From the NCBI GenBank assembly GCA_003439945.1, contig QVRM01001977.1:62001-126000 (forward strand): a stretch of DNA of 64,000 bases, read 5' to 3'. Of the stretch, positions 35,205 through 48,915 are shown piece after piece. This DNA comes from Dermanyssus gallinae. Its lineage: Eukaryota; Arthropoda; Arachnida; Mesostigmata; Dermanyssidae. The notes below the pieces were generated by a model. That model worked only from the letters and a program-made list of their open reading frames with translations. It was not told where the DNA came from and did no database searches. The translations under genes and the position numbers were made by a program. How positions within the stretch are numbered: the stretch's first letter is position 1; every line of letters starts with the position of its first letter.

Positions 35205-36010
35205 ACATAAACAGCAGCAGCAGCAGCAGCAACAACAACAACAACAACGACGACAACGACAACAATAACACTAGCCGCAACAACAATAATAGCGTCAACA
35301 ACAACGGCCACAATAGCAAGTTCAGTTGTTACGATGGCCACCTACTAATAATGTATTTTCGTCGAGTTTGTAACTTCATCTTCAATGTGCTGCTTTTGCG
35401 ATGCTTGTCATGTTCTCGTCTGTTGCTCTGTTGTGAGTGTGCTGGTCGGCTAGACTGTCTTCTTACATTGTTTTCCCCGTCGCCATCGATTTCCCCCCGT
35501 TTCGTTTTCGTCGAAGTCTATGTCATCGTCAATGCTGCTGCTGTTGTTGTCGTTGTGATCGTCTTCACGCAGTTTCCGCACCGCCGTTTGTACACTTATC
35601 TTCGGCGAGGTTTGTTCAACACCTGCTCATCGTTGTCGTTGTTGTTATTGTTGCTATTGTTGTTGTTATTATTGTTGTTGTTGTTGTTGTTGTTGATCTC
35701 TTCACCTCAGCTCTCACTGTTTCGCTCGCTCTTGCCGTGTGTTAATGCAGTGCTGAAAACATTAGCGCCTGCCATTAGTCTGCCGACGATGCAAACCGGC
35801 TTTCTCAGGGGAACACGAGGAGTTCCCCTGCTGTTGTTTTTGTTGCTATTCTTGTTGTTATTGTTGTTGTTGTGATGGTGATTGTTGCTGTTGTTGTTGT
35901 TGTAGTGGTTGTTGTTGCTGTGGTGGTTGTTGCTGCTTTTGTGGTTGTTGTTACTATGACTGTTGTTGTTGTTGGTATTGTTGTTGCTACTATTGCTGCT
36001 TTGTTGCTTT
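35205..36010. repeat. (CAA)n array followed by (TTG)n arrays
   Basis: CAG/CAA units at 35210-35330, then TTG units at 35635-35695 and 35830-36010. The two kinds are complementary and in one RNA could pair. Frames are low-complexity. Confidence 0.85.
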
Positions 36011-36239
36011 GCGCTTCTTCCGTCAGCCCCTGACCAGTCTCCACAGCGATCCGAAGCTTCGCAAGGCGCACTGCGGTAGGGACGCCCGGCAGGGACGCTG
36101 GAACACCGCCGAAGCCTTCGGCGGTGGCGCTGTGGGGGTGGGAAGAAAGAAAGCCGCCATGCAAAAGCAAACGCCAGACGAAACTGGCTAGACCTGAGCG
36201 AGTCTCGTGTATTTGTATAAATGTGTGTATGCATACATG

Positions 36240-36379
<140 letters not shown>

Positions 36380-36765
36380 TTGCTTCTCGACGTCGACGAA
36401 TGTATCTGTCTATATGTGTGCGAATGTGCCCATGTATCTGCTGGGTGTGGGTGGGCGTGTTTGTTTTTAGAAATGCGCGCATATTTGGTTCGTTCAACAA
36501 GGGCGGCGGCGACCAAAGCGAAGATCATGGTGTTGCAGATGAGGATGAGGTTGATGGCGATGGCGGCGAGAACCATTCAGCTGCAACCATGACCCGAAAT
36601 GAGGTGCTCGGCGCTATTAAGCCTGACTCCTGCATGTATGCGGGTTAGTTAGTCAGTTAGGTCACGTTTAGCGCATCACCACGGCGACGCGGGCTGTTCT
36701 CGTTGTTTGTTGCAGTTGTTGTTGTTGTTTTTTTCACAGATATTTTTCACCAGCATTCGGGACCG

Positions 36766-36802
<37 letters not shown>

Positions 36803-36955
36803 AAAAATGTATTTTTGTCGTTGTCCATGAATAATGAATTCGAGAGTTATATATATATATACATATTCAAATTTGAGATTTATTCACGAAGCCGAAATTC
36901 CGTAATGTTTTAGTTTTCATATACAAAAATATTTAAAATAGGTAAAAGCACTAAC

Positions 36956-36993
<38 letters not shown>

Positions 36994-37254
36994 ATTATAT
37001 ATTATATATAAATATGCAAATATATATGATGATGTGTTTGTGTTATAATATTATTATTGTGCCTGAGTAGTGTGCCATTGCACGTTTAAAATATACTTGG
37101 TTGGTACCAGTGGCAAACCCAGTTTTCGTGATACCTATGTTGTTGTTGCCTTGGCTTCAGTACCGAAGCCGATAATAGTTCTAATAATAATAGTTTTATT
37201 CGACCATAACCCTACGAACGTCTCAAGTGTGCAATTACAGTTATAGGACCTGTA

Positions 37255-37500
37255 CTGGATAAGGGTTTGAACACCTCTGTAAACAGAGGAAAAATCATTA
37301 AAAGCAGGCGCAAACACATTTTCAACAAATTTTTAAGGGTAAAGGTGACGCGACGAGCAATCCAACAAACTATAGAGGGATTGTACTAGGGAGCGTGATA
37401 TATGATGAGATTATAACTACACTGGTTGTGGCTCGATCCGTTGATGAATAGCAGGATTTCTCTCCAGGAAGGTAGATTAAAACGTGTTTGAAGGCAGTCG
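37255..37500 (+). pseudogene. LINE reverse transcriptase finger-region fragment
   Basis: One frame reads FKGKGDATSNPTNYRGIVL, the conserved LINE block '+KGKGD..NP.NYRGI.LL'. With two stops it continues to QDFSPGR.IKTCLKAV, equivalent to 'GF.PGRS..D.+.AL'. Nothing after about 37500 is recognisable. The upstream part is weak. An inactive APE-type LINE remnant. Confidence 0.6.
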
Positions 37501-38019
37501 TGCGTTACATAGAAGTAGAGCTTAATTGAAGGCGTCTTCTCGGTGTCCGAGGCTATGAGCCGAGAGTCTACGCATTTCTGCCGGTCGCCTGCAGGCCACA
37601 AGAATGGTTGTTGTAGGAAGCAGGTAACGAAAATCCATACCACCATCGTGGGAAACCAAGAGTATTAAGGACGCAACCCACGGTCAAGTTCCCTCAGGCG
37701 AGCCATTTGTCAGGCGGACGACACATGTATTTGTTTGTCCTTCACCCTCCAGCGTTTCGGCAGCTTGTTGCAGGATGGCGGAAATCCATCATAAAAGCCA
37801 TGCTCATCTTGTGCCTGCTCAGTTGCTGTCTTTGAGCTTGCGTCGACATTATTATAGCTATTAAAATCATTATTACTTTTCTTATTACATGTTCAAACGA
37901 TACTAATTAATGTTGCTCCTAGTTAGCTGCGCGTTGTTCCCAGACGACATGAGTATGATTTCTACGGGATCTATCGATCGGAGACGGTGACGTCTCGATC
38001 ATTCAGCTTTTGTCGTTGT

Positions 38020-38240
38020 TGCCATTGTTCCCGTTACTCTTGGCGCTGTTGTTGTTGCCATTGTTGTTGTTATTGTTGCAGTTGTTGTTGTTGCAGTTGC
38101 TGTTGTTGTTGCCATTGTTGTTGCTGTTGTTGTTGCCATTGTTGTGGTTTTGTTGTTACAATTAGCGTTGCTTTTGCTGTTGTTGTTGTTGTTGTTGTTG
38201 TTTTGTTGTTACTATTAGCGTTGCTGTTGGTCTTGTTGCT
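38020..38240. repeat. (TTG)n array
   Basis: About 220 bp of TTG units with GCC/GCA interruptions, including a repeated TTGCCATTGTTGTTG phrase. Confidence 0.85.
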
Positions 38241-39005
38241 ACGGGCACCGTTGGCGCCGTCCGTACACGTGTGGTAGCGAGAGGGCATCGATAGTCGGCG
38301 TCAATGTCTATTTGTCGACGGATCGATTTATCTTGGCCGTCGCTGGAGGCGGGCATAATGTGCGTAAACATCTTGCTACCGCTAGTGGACCAATAGCTGG
38401 CCCAGCCGCCTCAGCAGCAGCAGCAGCAGCGGCAGTTGGAGCGTTGGCCTAGCGTCGGCTCTCCCTGCCACCCACCTGTGGCACACCATCCGGCATTTTA
38501 GCTTCGGCCCACACCCCTCCTAATGTAAACGCCGTAACAAGATCGACGACGGTGACAACGACGACAACACCAAGGATATCGACACGGATATCGGCTGTAT
38601 GATTGGATTAGCGACGACCTCTTCATCAACAACAACAACAACAACAACAGCAGCAATAACAACAACAGCGATAAGACAAGCTTAATAAGCAGTAAATGGT
38701 ACTCAATATCAATTACAGCAAATGGACAGCAGACGCACAATGTAAAGCGCGAAGACGAACATAACTGGAGATAACTTTATTAAAATAAAACAGAAACAAT
38801 AATAGCAACAACACCGTAGGGAACACATAAAGTGCAACTACACAACGTCAACAAAAATACCATAAATCGCAATCATAACATCAGCAGCAGCAGCAGCAAC
38901 ACGTGTAGAATCATTGGTACGCGTAACACACCGCATGGTGGTAGATTTCTACTTACGCAGAAATTGTGCACGGTTTCTCCACCCAGATGCACCACCCGAG
39001 CAGTG

Positions 39006-39042
<37 letters not shown>

Positions 39043-39595
39043 TGCCGTATGTATAAGACCGTCAATTCGATACAGCCTGGAAGTTGTCTTCTAATGCTGA
39101 CAGCAGAACAAATCTGTGCATACGAAGGCCATACATACAAGTTGGTGGTCGTTGGTTGATGCCGCTGCATATAGACTATGACTTGTATCGACGTTAATCG
39201 ACGCGACAAGCACACTATAAACTAAATTGAAAGGAACGCGCGAACCCACCAGTCGATCATTGGCTAGAGAGAGAGAGAGAAGCAGTATATACATAGATAC
39301 ACACACATATCACACGAGCAGAGCGCGAAAGTTGACGACCTTCACTATCGAGTGAAGGGCATCCATGGCCTATCCTTGTGCTATTCTTACGGTCGGCCTT
39401 CGTGGCAGGGGGCGTGCCGAGATAGGGCGGAAATCTATGCTATCTGCTTGCTTCGAATTCGTTTTGCCTTTCGGCTTGCCATTTCGGATGCAGTGCGGTC
39501 GGTAAGGGGGTGTTCGATTCGGGCCACTCTTTTGATGTGGCCACTTACCACCGCCATACGCCCCGACGACCAATAAGTCGATGGATGCGGCCGAC

Positions 39596-39660
39596 GGGGG
39601 GGGGGGGGCGTTGGGGAGGTTGTCGTGGGGTGAAAATGAGGGGCGAGGAGGACGAGGGGG
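39596..39660 (+). other. G-quadruplex-prone G-run cluster
   Basis: A run of about 13 G is followed by GGGG at 39613, 39627 and 39640 and GGGGG at 39656, with loops of 4-12 nt. It meets the usual G4 pattern if the loop limit is slightly relaxed. Confidence 0.5.
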
Positions 39661-41459
39661 TAAGACGGCTGCCACGGCGACGACAAGCCGAAGCTGCTTG
39701 TGGTCGTAGATGGATGTATGGATGAAAAGAAGGATGGGCGCCAGCGGTGGTTGCGAGACGTGCGTCCCCACGATCTCCCTCCAACTAAGATTTATGATCA
39801 TGACGTTGCGGCGCCGCTGTACGGCGGATAGCAGAGGCGCGGCCTGGAGTGGAAACAACCCCTCTCATTGAATAGGAACCAACCCTCCCTCAAGCGTGCC
39901 TGAGGAACGCGCCCGCAGAAGGAGGACCTTTCATTTACTGACTGGCGTCGTTCGTTTGTAGCTCGAAGCGAGAGTACGACACAGTTAGAGCGCGCGAACG
40001 AGACAGAGAGAGAGAGAGAGAGAAGCTATGGCGCAGAGAATGGAGCCTAATCCAGCTACCTCCACTGCAGTTTTGATGCCGGTCCTCATTGGTAAACTCG
40101 TACAATGCAACAGGTCGCGTAGCAACACGAATCGAGTTGAAATAAAAACAAATAGGTACATACATGTAAGTGGTTGGTAGTGCTTAAATTGGCCGGACAC
40201 AGAGCCAGTAGCAGAGGACAAGAACACGTAGAGAGATCTATCAGAGTATATATATATTTATATCAGATTTGGATGCCGCCGATTCGGATTGCGGAGGCGG
40301 TTTGTCTTGTGGTGGTTCATCTGTTTCTCGTCTCTGTTTCGCTGCTATGATTTCTGTTGCTGTTGACATTGCTGTTGCCGCTGTTGCAAGAAAATGTCGT
40401 TCCTGGCATGTCGGTACTGTCGTCTTTCTTTACGGGCACCCCAATTTGCTGTGTTTTCTTTGGTGGTCCTTGTTGCTTTAGCTTGTGTTTTTGCTGCGTT
40501 AGTACAGCCACCATTGTTGTTGTGAACGTTGTTGCTGCTGCTATCACCGATGCTGTGATTATTATTATTATAATTAGTATTATTATTATTGGCGGCCGCT
40601 GTACCGGCGCCATTGCCAGCGCACTCAGTTAACCTGGAAAGTCTTCACTTTTCGTTCGCTGGTAAGGTTTACAAGCCCACTTCAGCGCTTGGCCTTTCTT
40701 TTTTTTCACACGCACACACAGTGTATTATAATCGTATGCCCTATTCCTTTCGCCTTCTGTTCACTTAGGTATAGTCTTCGTTTGCTTACTCGATTCACCT
40801 CCAGAGCAGGCTCGTTCGTTTGAAGACTCTCCATACATGAACGCCGCACATACGTGTGTGGGCGGAGGACACGCTTGCATCGCCCGAACGCCGTGGAGGC
40901 GGACGATACCGGCCGAAGTGTGTCTGTCTCGGTTGCCCGTTGCCCTGTTGTTAATAGCACTAACAGAAGTTAATATAGCCGTCAGCTTGTGTTCGAGCGA
41001 GAGATGGACTTGCCGCAAAAGTGGTCCAGACGACGACGACGATGATGATGGCGGCGGTTTGTTGTTGTTGTTGTTGATGATGTTGAGCTAAACGACCAAG
41101 AAAGGTTGACCTCGCTCGCCTGCGGTAGTGAACTTGCTACGCAGCAACGGTCGCCGCTTCTGCAGCATGAACGGCAGGCAACAGGCGGCCCTTTAGGGAC
41201 GGCGAGTGTAGTCGACGCTCGTCGCGTTGTTCCCGCCGTTCTCGTAGCGACTGCGTTTGGCTATCACGGGGAGTAAGCGGATAGCTGGGCGGAGAGGCAG
41301 AATATAGATATAGTCCCGAGACACCCATAAGCGACGACGGGGCGGGGAGCGGGGTTAATCGCGGATATTTGTTGTCAAGACAATGAACGCCGGTGATAAA
41401 GAGGCGCAAAGGCAAACCCAGCCCAGACTCCTAGCTTACTTACGTACTTCGAGATAGAC

Positions 41460-41490
<31 letters not shown>

Positions 41491-42033
41491 CAAACTGGCT
41501 GGCTAGATGGCTTGCAGCGGCGGCGGACAGCGGACGTGCATACATACAACAGACTTCACATCGTGAGGTCGTGAAGTTCAGCAGCGGCAGCAGCAGCAGC
41601 AGCAACTGCAGCATTTATACCAATTAGCGTCGTACTGACTTGTAAATGAGTGACGCGTCGTTATGATCGTCGGAGCGAAACCATATATCTTCTCGTATAC
41701 AGCGGAGGTGGACAAAGAAGAACAGGAAGAAAGGAGGAAGTGAATCGAGCAATAATCGAATTAGCCGTAGCAGCAACGAAATGGCGCAGAAAATACACGA
41801 ATAACAATAATAATAATAACCAAAAAAACTACCTAAAGGGGATTAGATTGACAGGCCTACTTATAGTAAATACCACACTTAGACTATCCAGTAGTAAGAT
41901 CGTACATGGCGCGAAACGATGGTGCATGCATGCAAACAGATTGGCTTGTGTCGCTAAACAAATGTGGAAATTGAAATAAATTGCGATTATTTTTTGTCGT
42001 ATTAGTAGTAGTAGTAGTAGTAGTTACTACTAC

Positions 42034-42219
42034 AGTCGAGCCCGGTGGCTTGGTGGATTAAGTCTCCGCCTCGCAACCGGAGGAGACACATAGGCGCGCG
42101 GGTTCGAGCCCCACCATTGCACATTTGTATTTATGGGGGCTGTCCGTCTATGAAGCAATGTGAAAAACAGTTCCGTGGGCGTTAAATCTTGGCTGAGGGT
42201 CAGCCCGAAAAATTTACTT
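42034..42219 (+). mobile_element. tRNA-derived SINE with 16-bp target-site duplication
   Basis: The 186-bp insert is flanked by exact TAGTAGTTACTACTAC (42018-42033 and 42220-42235). Near its start is an A-box-like GGTGGCTTGGTGG, and 45-50 bp on a B-box GCGGGTTCGAGCCCC, the split pol III promoter of tRNA genes. The stretch between (CTCCGCCTCGCAACCGGAG) resembles an anticodon arm with CGC. The 3' half (GGCTGAGGGTCAGCCC...) is unrelated to tRNA and would be the LINE-mobilised body. The acceptor arms do not pair, so it is not a working tRNA gene. The flanking repeats are low-complexity, which slightly weakens the duplication. Confidence 0.7.
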
Positions 42220-42814
42220 TAGTAGTTACTACTACTACTACTACGACAATTGCGAGTAAGACAATTACCGCCGCGACTTCTGCAGAATATACGTTACAAC
42301 GATTTCCATCTTTTCTACGACGTCGCACACTACGCTGGCTGTCTGTACACCTGCAACAAGAATATTATAGCAACGTAAGGCGAAAGAAAGCAGCAAACAA
42401 CAGTCGACGAAGGCGCCTCCAGCAGGAGGATCTTCTGTGGCGATAGAGACGAGTCCGTCGTCATCTGAAGTCACGCCATGAAGGTCATTTTTTAATCGGT
42501 CGACTGGTCGACTGGAGGGCTCGGTGGTACTCGAAGACAGATCCGGTGTCGTCGGCCAGACATCGCTGACAGGGCGTTTGCCGCGCCGCGCGAATTCGCC
42601 TTGCAGGGTGATGCGTCGCATGATCGGGCTTAAACAAGCGAACGGGAAGCGGTGGAGAGAGAGATGAGATAGTTCTTCTTCTTCCTTCATGAAGGATCAT
42701 TTTGCGCACGAGACGATTGCTAGAGAGGTGCTCCTTGGCGGGGGCAGATCTGGCGTGACGGGAGCCGGTAATGACTCCCCTCCCGGTGTGGCCTTGGTTG
42801 GCGCAATGGCGATG

Positions 42815-43450
42815 CGTCGTCGTTGTTGTTGCTGTTGTTGTTGTTGTTGTTGTTGTTGTCGTGTTTGCTATTGTTGTTCTTGTTGTTGTTGTTTCTGGTG
42901 TTGTTGTTTTTTCTATTGTTTTGATTTCTGTTGTTATCATTTGCGCTATTGTTGTTGTTGTTGTTGTCGGCATTTTTGCTATTGTTTCCGTTGTTACTGT
43001 TGGCAGTGGTATTCCTATTATAGTAGATACAATACGCGGTGGTCGTACATCGGCCAGTGGATAAGCCGATAACGATGTTGATGGTGGTGCCGGTAACAAT
43101 GGTGATGATGGGGGAGGGGAGAAAGAAGATTCGAGTAGTCATCATCACACACGTGATGGTCATGACAGTGCCGGCAATGATGCACACAGTGTTCGCAAAA
43201 AGCAACACAACGCCGGCAGCGACATTATGAAGCCAGCATGATTCGGGTCTGTGCGTTAGAGTATGCATCCGCTGGAAAATCGATGGTAATGCAAACAGCC
43301 AACTGTAGACAGCTAGAAGACGACAGTTCGTCAGCGAGTCAGGTGCCTGAGTGTGTGTGTGTATTGATGCGCGCACTTTAAGGTCAACAACAACAATGAC
43401 AACATCAACAACAACAACAACAACAACAACGACAATAACAACGACAGCAG
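42815..43450. repeat. (TTG)n array facing a (CAA)n array
   Basis: TTG units at 42818-42990 and CAA units at 43383-43450, complementary to each other, with unique sequence between. Confidence 0.85.
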
Positions 43451-43999
43451 CAGCAGCAGTTTTCCCGCAGCTGCTGCTGCTTCATGTGAGACTCTGTGTT
43501 GTCGGAGGACGGACGAACACCGACGAGGGTAGGAGTGGGGGGGTGTGGGGAAGAAGGAAAAGAAGGTTCAAACAAGACAGCAGGGTCCGTCTAATGTAGG
43601 GGAGCGGGGGGGGGGGGGGATTGGGAGGACACGAAAAGGAAGAAGGCGAGGCTACGACTGAGGTGGGGGAAAAGACGCTGAGAGGGAGAAGGCAGAAAGA
43701 GAGCGCTCGAGGAAAGAACACGAGAGAGAGAGAGAGAGAGATAAAGGTGAACAGGATCACGAGGCTAAGGGGAGGCAGGAGGAGAACAGGCAGGACGGTA
43801 ACGCCTCATAGAAGACAGGAGTCATAGATCATCGTCGATCACTGCCGCACCATACCACCACCACCACGGCGCCTTCGCACCGCGCATAGAGGCAACAGCA
43901 GACTGAGACAGACAGATAGACCGACCGGCCCACAGACAGAGCTGTAGACGCGAAACAACAGCAGCAACAGCAGCAGCAGCAGTACTAAGGAACTAGGTG

Positions 44000-44033
<34 letters not shown>

Positions 44034-44047
44034 TACATATATATATA

Positions 44048-44112
<65 letters not shown>
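44000..44112. repeat. (AT)n with AAAT interruption
   Basis: Two TA runs separated by ATAAATAAATAAATA. Confidence 0.95.
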
Positions 44113-44113
<1 letters not shown>

Positions 44114-44424
44114 CTATAGCTCACTCTCACAAGATCGCTTTTTCTCCTTCTTTCCTCGCGTCGTGTCAATGTATCGCACTTTGGTTACACAGCACCGAGA
44201 ACGCCAATAGGTTTGAACTCCAAGCGCTGGTGGGTGGCATTGACACGCGTAGTAGTAGTAGTAGTAATAGTAGTAGTTTGTACTAATGGTAATCATAGTA
44301 GTGGTAGAAATAGCGCTAGAGGTCGGCCAGTCGTCTGTTCGTATCATACTGCTGCTGCTGCTGCCGCCGCAGCCGTTGATCTGCTAAGGTTGGCGTGGTG
44401 ACAACGGCGTCTACATAGACATAG

Positions 44425-45335
44425 CCATTGTTGTTGTTGTTGTTGTTGCTGCTGTCGTCATCACTGTTGTTGCTGATATTGCTATTGTTGTTGTTCATGT
44501 TGTTGTAGCTGTTGTTGTTGTTGCTGTTACAATTGTTGTTGATGTTACAGTTGTTGTTGATGTTGCAGTTGTTGTTGTTGATGTTACAGTTGTTGTTGTT
44601 GTTGTTGCTGTCGTCACTGGTATTGCTATCGTTGTTGTTCTTGTTGTTGTTGCTGTTGTTGTTGGTGTTACAGTTGTTGCTACGTTATCGTTGTTCTTGT
44701 CGTTGTTGTTGGTGTTGCTATGCTATCGTTGTTCTTGTCGACGCTGTTGTTGTTGTTGCTGCTGCTGTTGTTGTGAGCTCCGTTGCTGTTGTGACTTCTG
44801 TTGTTGTTGTTGTTATTGTTGTTGTTGTTGTTATTGTTGTTGTCGCCGTCGCCACCGCTACCGCCGTTACCGTCGCCAAGTGCTCTCGCCGGCCAAGTCT
44901 GTGCATCCTCTGTCGGCAATCTCCTGTAGCCCAAGGCGTGCGCGGCTGGTGATCGTTTATGTCGACTTCGAACGTCTCCCGCTTTTGCTCGCTGTCTTTA
45001 GCTGGCTCTTTGCCGCTTTGCGTGCGATTTGGTGGAGAAATGAGTGAGTGCGTCTCTCGGTGTGTGTGTGTGTGTGCTTGTGTGTGTAGCATTTCGAGTA
45101 CCGATGACGCCTGTTTGATGCGCGAGCTCACGCGCGATAGACATAACGACGACAGCATTACCGACTACGACAACGACGACGACGACGACGACAACAACAA
45201 CAACGACAACAATACTATTAACAGCAGCCGCAGCACCAATAACTGTAGCAATAACAATCTCCACAACAACGACAACAACAACAACAACAACAACAACAAC
45301 GACAACAAACAGCAACCACAGCAACATCAACAAGC
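44425..45335. repeat. Long (TTG)n array followed by (CAA)n array
   Basis: About 450 bp of TTG-rich sequence (44425-44870) has a higher-order phrase GTTGTTGATGTTACA recurring near 44530-44600. CAA/CGA-rich sequence follows at 45145-45335. The pair is complementary and in one transcript could fold into a long imperfect hairpin. No coding is inferred. Confidence 0.85.
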
Positions 45336-45599
45336 CGCCGGTGCGCAGCCTAGAGTGGACTGGGCTAGTGAATGTTGGGTTCGATGATGCAGTCTTTCGC
45401 TCTCTCTCCCTCGCTCCCTCCCTCCCTCTCTCTCTCTCTCTTTCAACTCACCTTCCCTGTCTCGTCCGATTCACTCTCTCTCCCTTATTCATGCTCGACC
45501 AGATGGTCAGATTGGACCAAAGGCATCGGCAGCAAAAACAGCAAACGGGTAGGTACGATATCGGCCGTAATAAGTAGCCCTTTGTTTCAAACTGAAAAG

Positions 45600-45970
45600 G
45601 CCTCGAAACACAGAGACGCAGAGGCACAAAGAGAAGCCAAGATACATAGACAGATAGATATATAGATAGACAGAAAGGCGCGAGGAGCAAGAGAGGGAGA
45701 GAAAATCTCGAAGCGAGAGAGACCCGGGGAGAGGGAAGATATAGAGAGAGGAAGACGTCGAGCCCGTCGAGAGTCATACAAATGCCGAAACCAGACAATA
45801 GTCGGTGTCGAGGCTCGACAAAAGGAACCAAAAGCAAAAGAAGAGCGCGGTGGGGAGGAGGAGAAAATGTGCAAAAAGCGGGAAAGCAAGGATAGATACA
45901 ACCAAGCGACAGAGAAAGAGAGAGAGAGAGAGAGAGGGGGAGGGAGGGGGGAGGAAGAAGGAAGACCCTT
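45600..45970. repeat. Polypurine block on + strand
   Basis: About 370 bp strongly enriched in A and G, including (AG)n at 45910-45940 and G-rich runs to 45960. It follows a pyrimidine-rich run at 45390-45445. Confidence 0.75.
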
Positions 45971-46261
45971 TGCGGTGGAAACAACAGCCGATGATGTGTC
46001 TACAACATGATGGAACGCTTCTTGAGAGCTTAGCCAGCCGCCCCCCTTCGGTCGAACGCGCGAGCTGTGTACTCTCCGTCCTGCCGCCGGCTCAGTAACG
46101 AAATAACTAACAAACTGTTCAAGAAGTACAAAACTACAGCGAACAATCGCCTCGCAGGCCATACCGCCAGCACCGGTACTGTATACGAGAGCGATGATAC
46201 AACGCCCCGACAGTTCGCGGTTGTCTGTCCGCTGTCTAACCTCGCTCTTCCTCACTGTACA

Positions 46262-46304
<43 letters not shown>

Positions 46305-48915
46305 TTATATATATATATATATATATATATAGATATATTGCCTGTTTGCTACTACCAGCTATTTGGCTTTGGTAACCAATTCCACCCCCATCGAGAGAGA
46401 GAGAGAGAAGAGGAAAAACTTGGGAGAACCCCAAGCTCGACGCAGGTGTGCTATTTTATAACACCTAGGTTTGCGTTGGCCAGTGCATACGCGCTTGTCT
46501 ATATGTGTGCACTGGCCGTGCGAGGAGACCTGGCGAGGTTGACAACCCTAAACCCAACAGCGGCATAGATGACTCGATGCGGTGCTGCAAGAGGTCGTCG
46601 CCGACGACGACAACGACAACCACCACCACCACTCATATCTCAACACTAAACTACCAATAGACCTGATCGGGCAAGTTATCGTTGTCTCCGGCCTGCCCGA
46701 GCGGCGAGAATATGAGGTAGTAGCGATGGCAACCGTCGGCGCAAGGAACGGTGTCTTCTGCGATTTTATTTGATCATTTTTTGTTACCACCATGCATATC
46801 TGGAGAAAAAGAAGCCGGTGCAAAGAAGTCAGGCGGATAGGCAGAGTCAGAGGCAGACGCAGAAGCGGGGGCGTCATGGAAGGCAGTCATGGGGGTTGGG
46901 GTTGTGGAATGAAACGGGGTGAAAAGAAAGAAAAATGTTGCCAAGGCAAACATCCATCGCCTCTCCCCCCCCCCCCCGCCGCCGAGGGGAGGGGGAAGCG
47001 CTCGACGCTCGCTTACGCCATTAACTCGACATGAGGGAAGACACAACAGTGAGGAAGAACCTCGAGACAACAGTGAGGAGGTCGGAGGAGCAGGGGGGTG
47101 TAGGGTATTGAAGGGACGAAAGGCGTGGAGGGGGCTATCGGCCTTAATCGGAAGAGCGGCGTTTGCTCGGGGGTATGGTCTCGGAAGGCGGGCGCCGGGC
47201 AGCCAAAGGGACTCGAGTCAAACGGAGAACGACGAAGAGGATCAAGAGCAAAGGGTTTGGCGATTTTTAGCCACCTCGTGGGACAGGCGGCGCGCGGGAG
47301 AGTCCGCGCCGAGACAAGACTTTCAGGGAATTGCAGCAGCGGCAGCCGCCTATCGTTCCACGATACGCAGCTGCTTTAGGGGCGGCTGGTTCGGGTGCTT
47401 CCGTTGGCGACGTTACCACCATCACGAGTCGCAGTAGCGGTAGCAGCAGTCTCATGACCACTATTCCTGCCGGTGTCCTGCACGTACGCACACACGCGTT
47501 GCGCACACAACGCCACACATGAACATGAACAAACACCCCCCCTTCCCCCCCGGCACCCAAGCCAAGCCACCCGCCCACCCACACAAAACCCCTTTTGCGC
47601 CTCCGACATACGACGGCGCCCACGACGCGCTCACTACGAACGAACACATCGTATCCCGATAGATGGATGGATGGATTGCATGGCTCTCTGACGACAACGA
47701 CGACGACGACAAAGTGGGCGGCGTCGAATTGCAAAAACCCGCCACGAGCGTGTTTCCTCTCCAGGGAATCCGCCGCCAGCGCCGCCGTTGGTATCCTCTT
47801 CGTTGTCCGTCTCTTCCAGCTAGGAGTGCTATCGCCCTAGTCGCACCTCTGACGCGTCTTTGTACGCGTTCACATTCTCTCGCCTCCTCCTCCCTTTTTA
47901 CCTCGCGCGCGCCCGCTCTCTCCCTCTCTTCCTCACTCTCTGCCCGCTAACTTATCGCTCTCCTAGTTTCGATCTCTATGTGTAGCTGAAGTGGCTGGCT
48001 GGCTGGTTGGGGGGATACGTTGTTGTATGTAGAAGGGGGTTGACAACGGATGATCGGTGTCCCCTAACCAGAGCGCCTTCCCCCCCCCCCCCTTTTGGTC
48101 TTCAAGTGCTTTTCGAGACGGTGCCGGGCCCGGAGCGAGCCGTTCAGCCCAGCCTCTAAACTAATCGGGCGGGACGGCGCCGCGGCGTAGCCAAACGCAA
48201 CACCCACACTGACACACGTAGAGACAGAATTACGTCGTGGCTCGTCGAGTCGTGGGCTCATCTCTCCGATGAGCCTTAGCCGCCTAGTGTCTCCGTGTAA
48301 CCTATACACTCGCACACATATATATATATATACAGGGTGTATCGTAAAAAGTTGTACTTCTTTCGAGGTTTGATAGAGCTCGGCAAGAAAATAATTTTTC
48401 CCAATGGGCGGAAGCCAAGAAAACGTTTTGTTTAGGAGTGAGGATGAAATTTAGAAAAGTCGTTATTCTGCCTTATTTTCTCCTACATAGTTGTACAAAA
48501 TCTACGTTTGCGGGAGAACCAGTCAACGCATGAAGCAACCGATCATACCAGTGTGTTCGGCGGAAAATTTTGCATGACCTAAATGACACCTAACGCAAGC
48601 TAGCAAAAAGCAAATAGGTGGAATAAAAAAATCATAAAAAGTCGATTTGTTGTTATAACTTACGTTGAAGCTTTCACGTGCAAAATCTAAAAAATTTGCC
48701 ATTGCGCACAAATGACGAACACTCTCTGACGATAGCAAATTTAATGCCCGTCATTTTCGTACCAAAGTGATGGTGCTGCGTTACGTAGTTGCTGAGAAAC
48801 TAGGCTTTTTCGACAGCCATATCAAAAGCAAAGGCATGCATACTTCCTAGTATCTTGACCTGCTTTACCACAGAAACCACTTGCGCACGTCCAGAAACAC
48901 ACCAGCATTTATTTA

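Noticed and set aside
42040..42115. tRNA gene (anticodon CGC)
   Set aside because: A- and B-boxes are present but the acceptor arms do not pair; the insert has target duplications and a non-tRNA 3' half, so SINE is preferred.
44512..44952. Leu/Val-rich frames that look like membrane segments
   Set aside because: Direct translation of the (TTG)n array; the hydrophobicity is a codon artefact.
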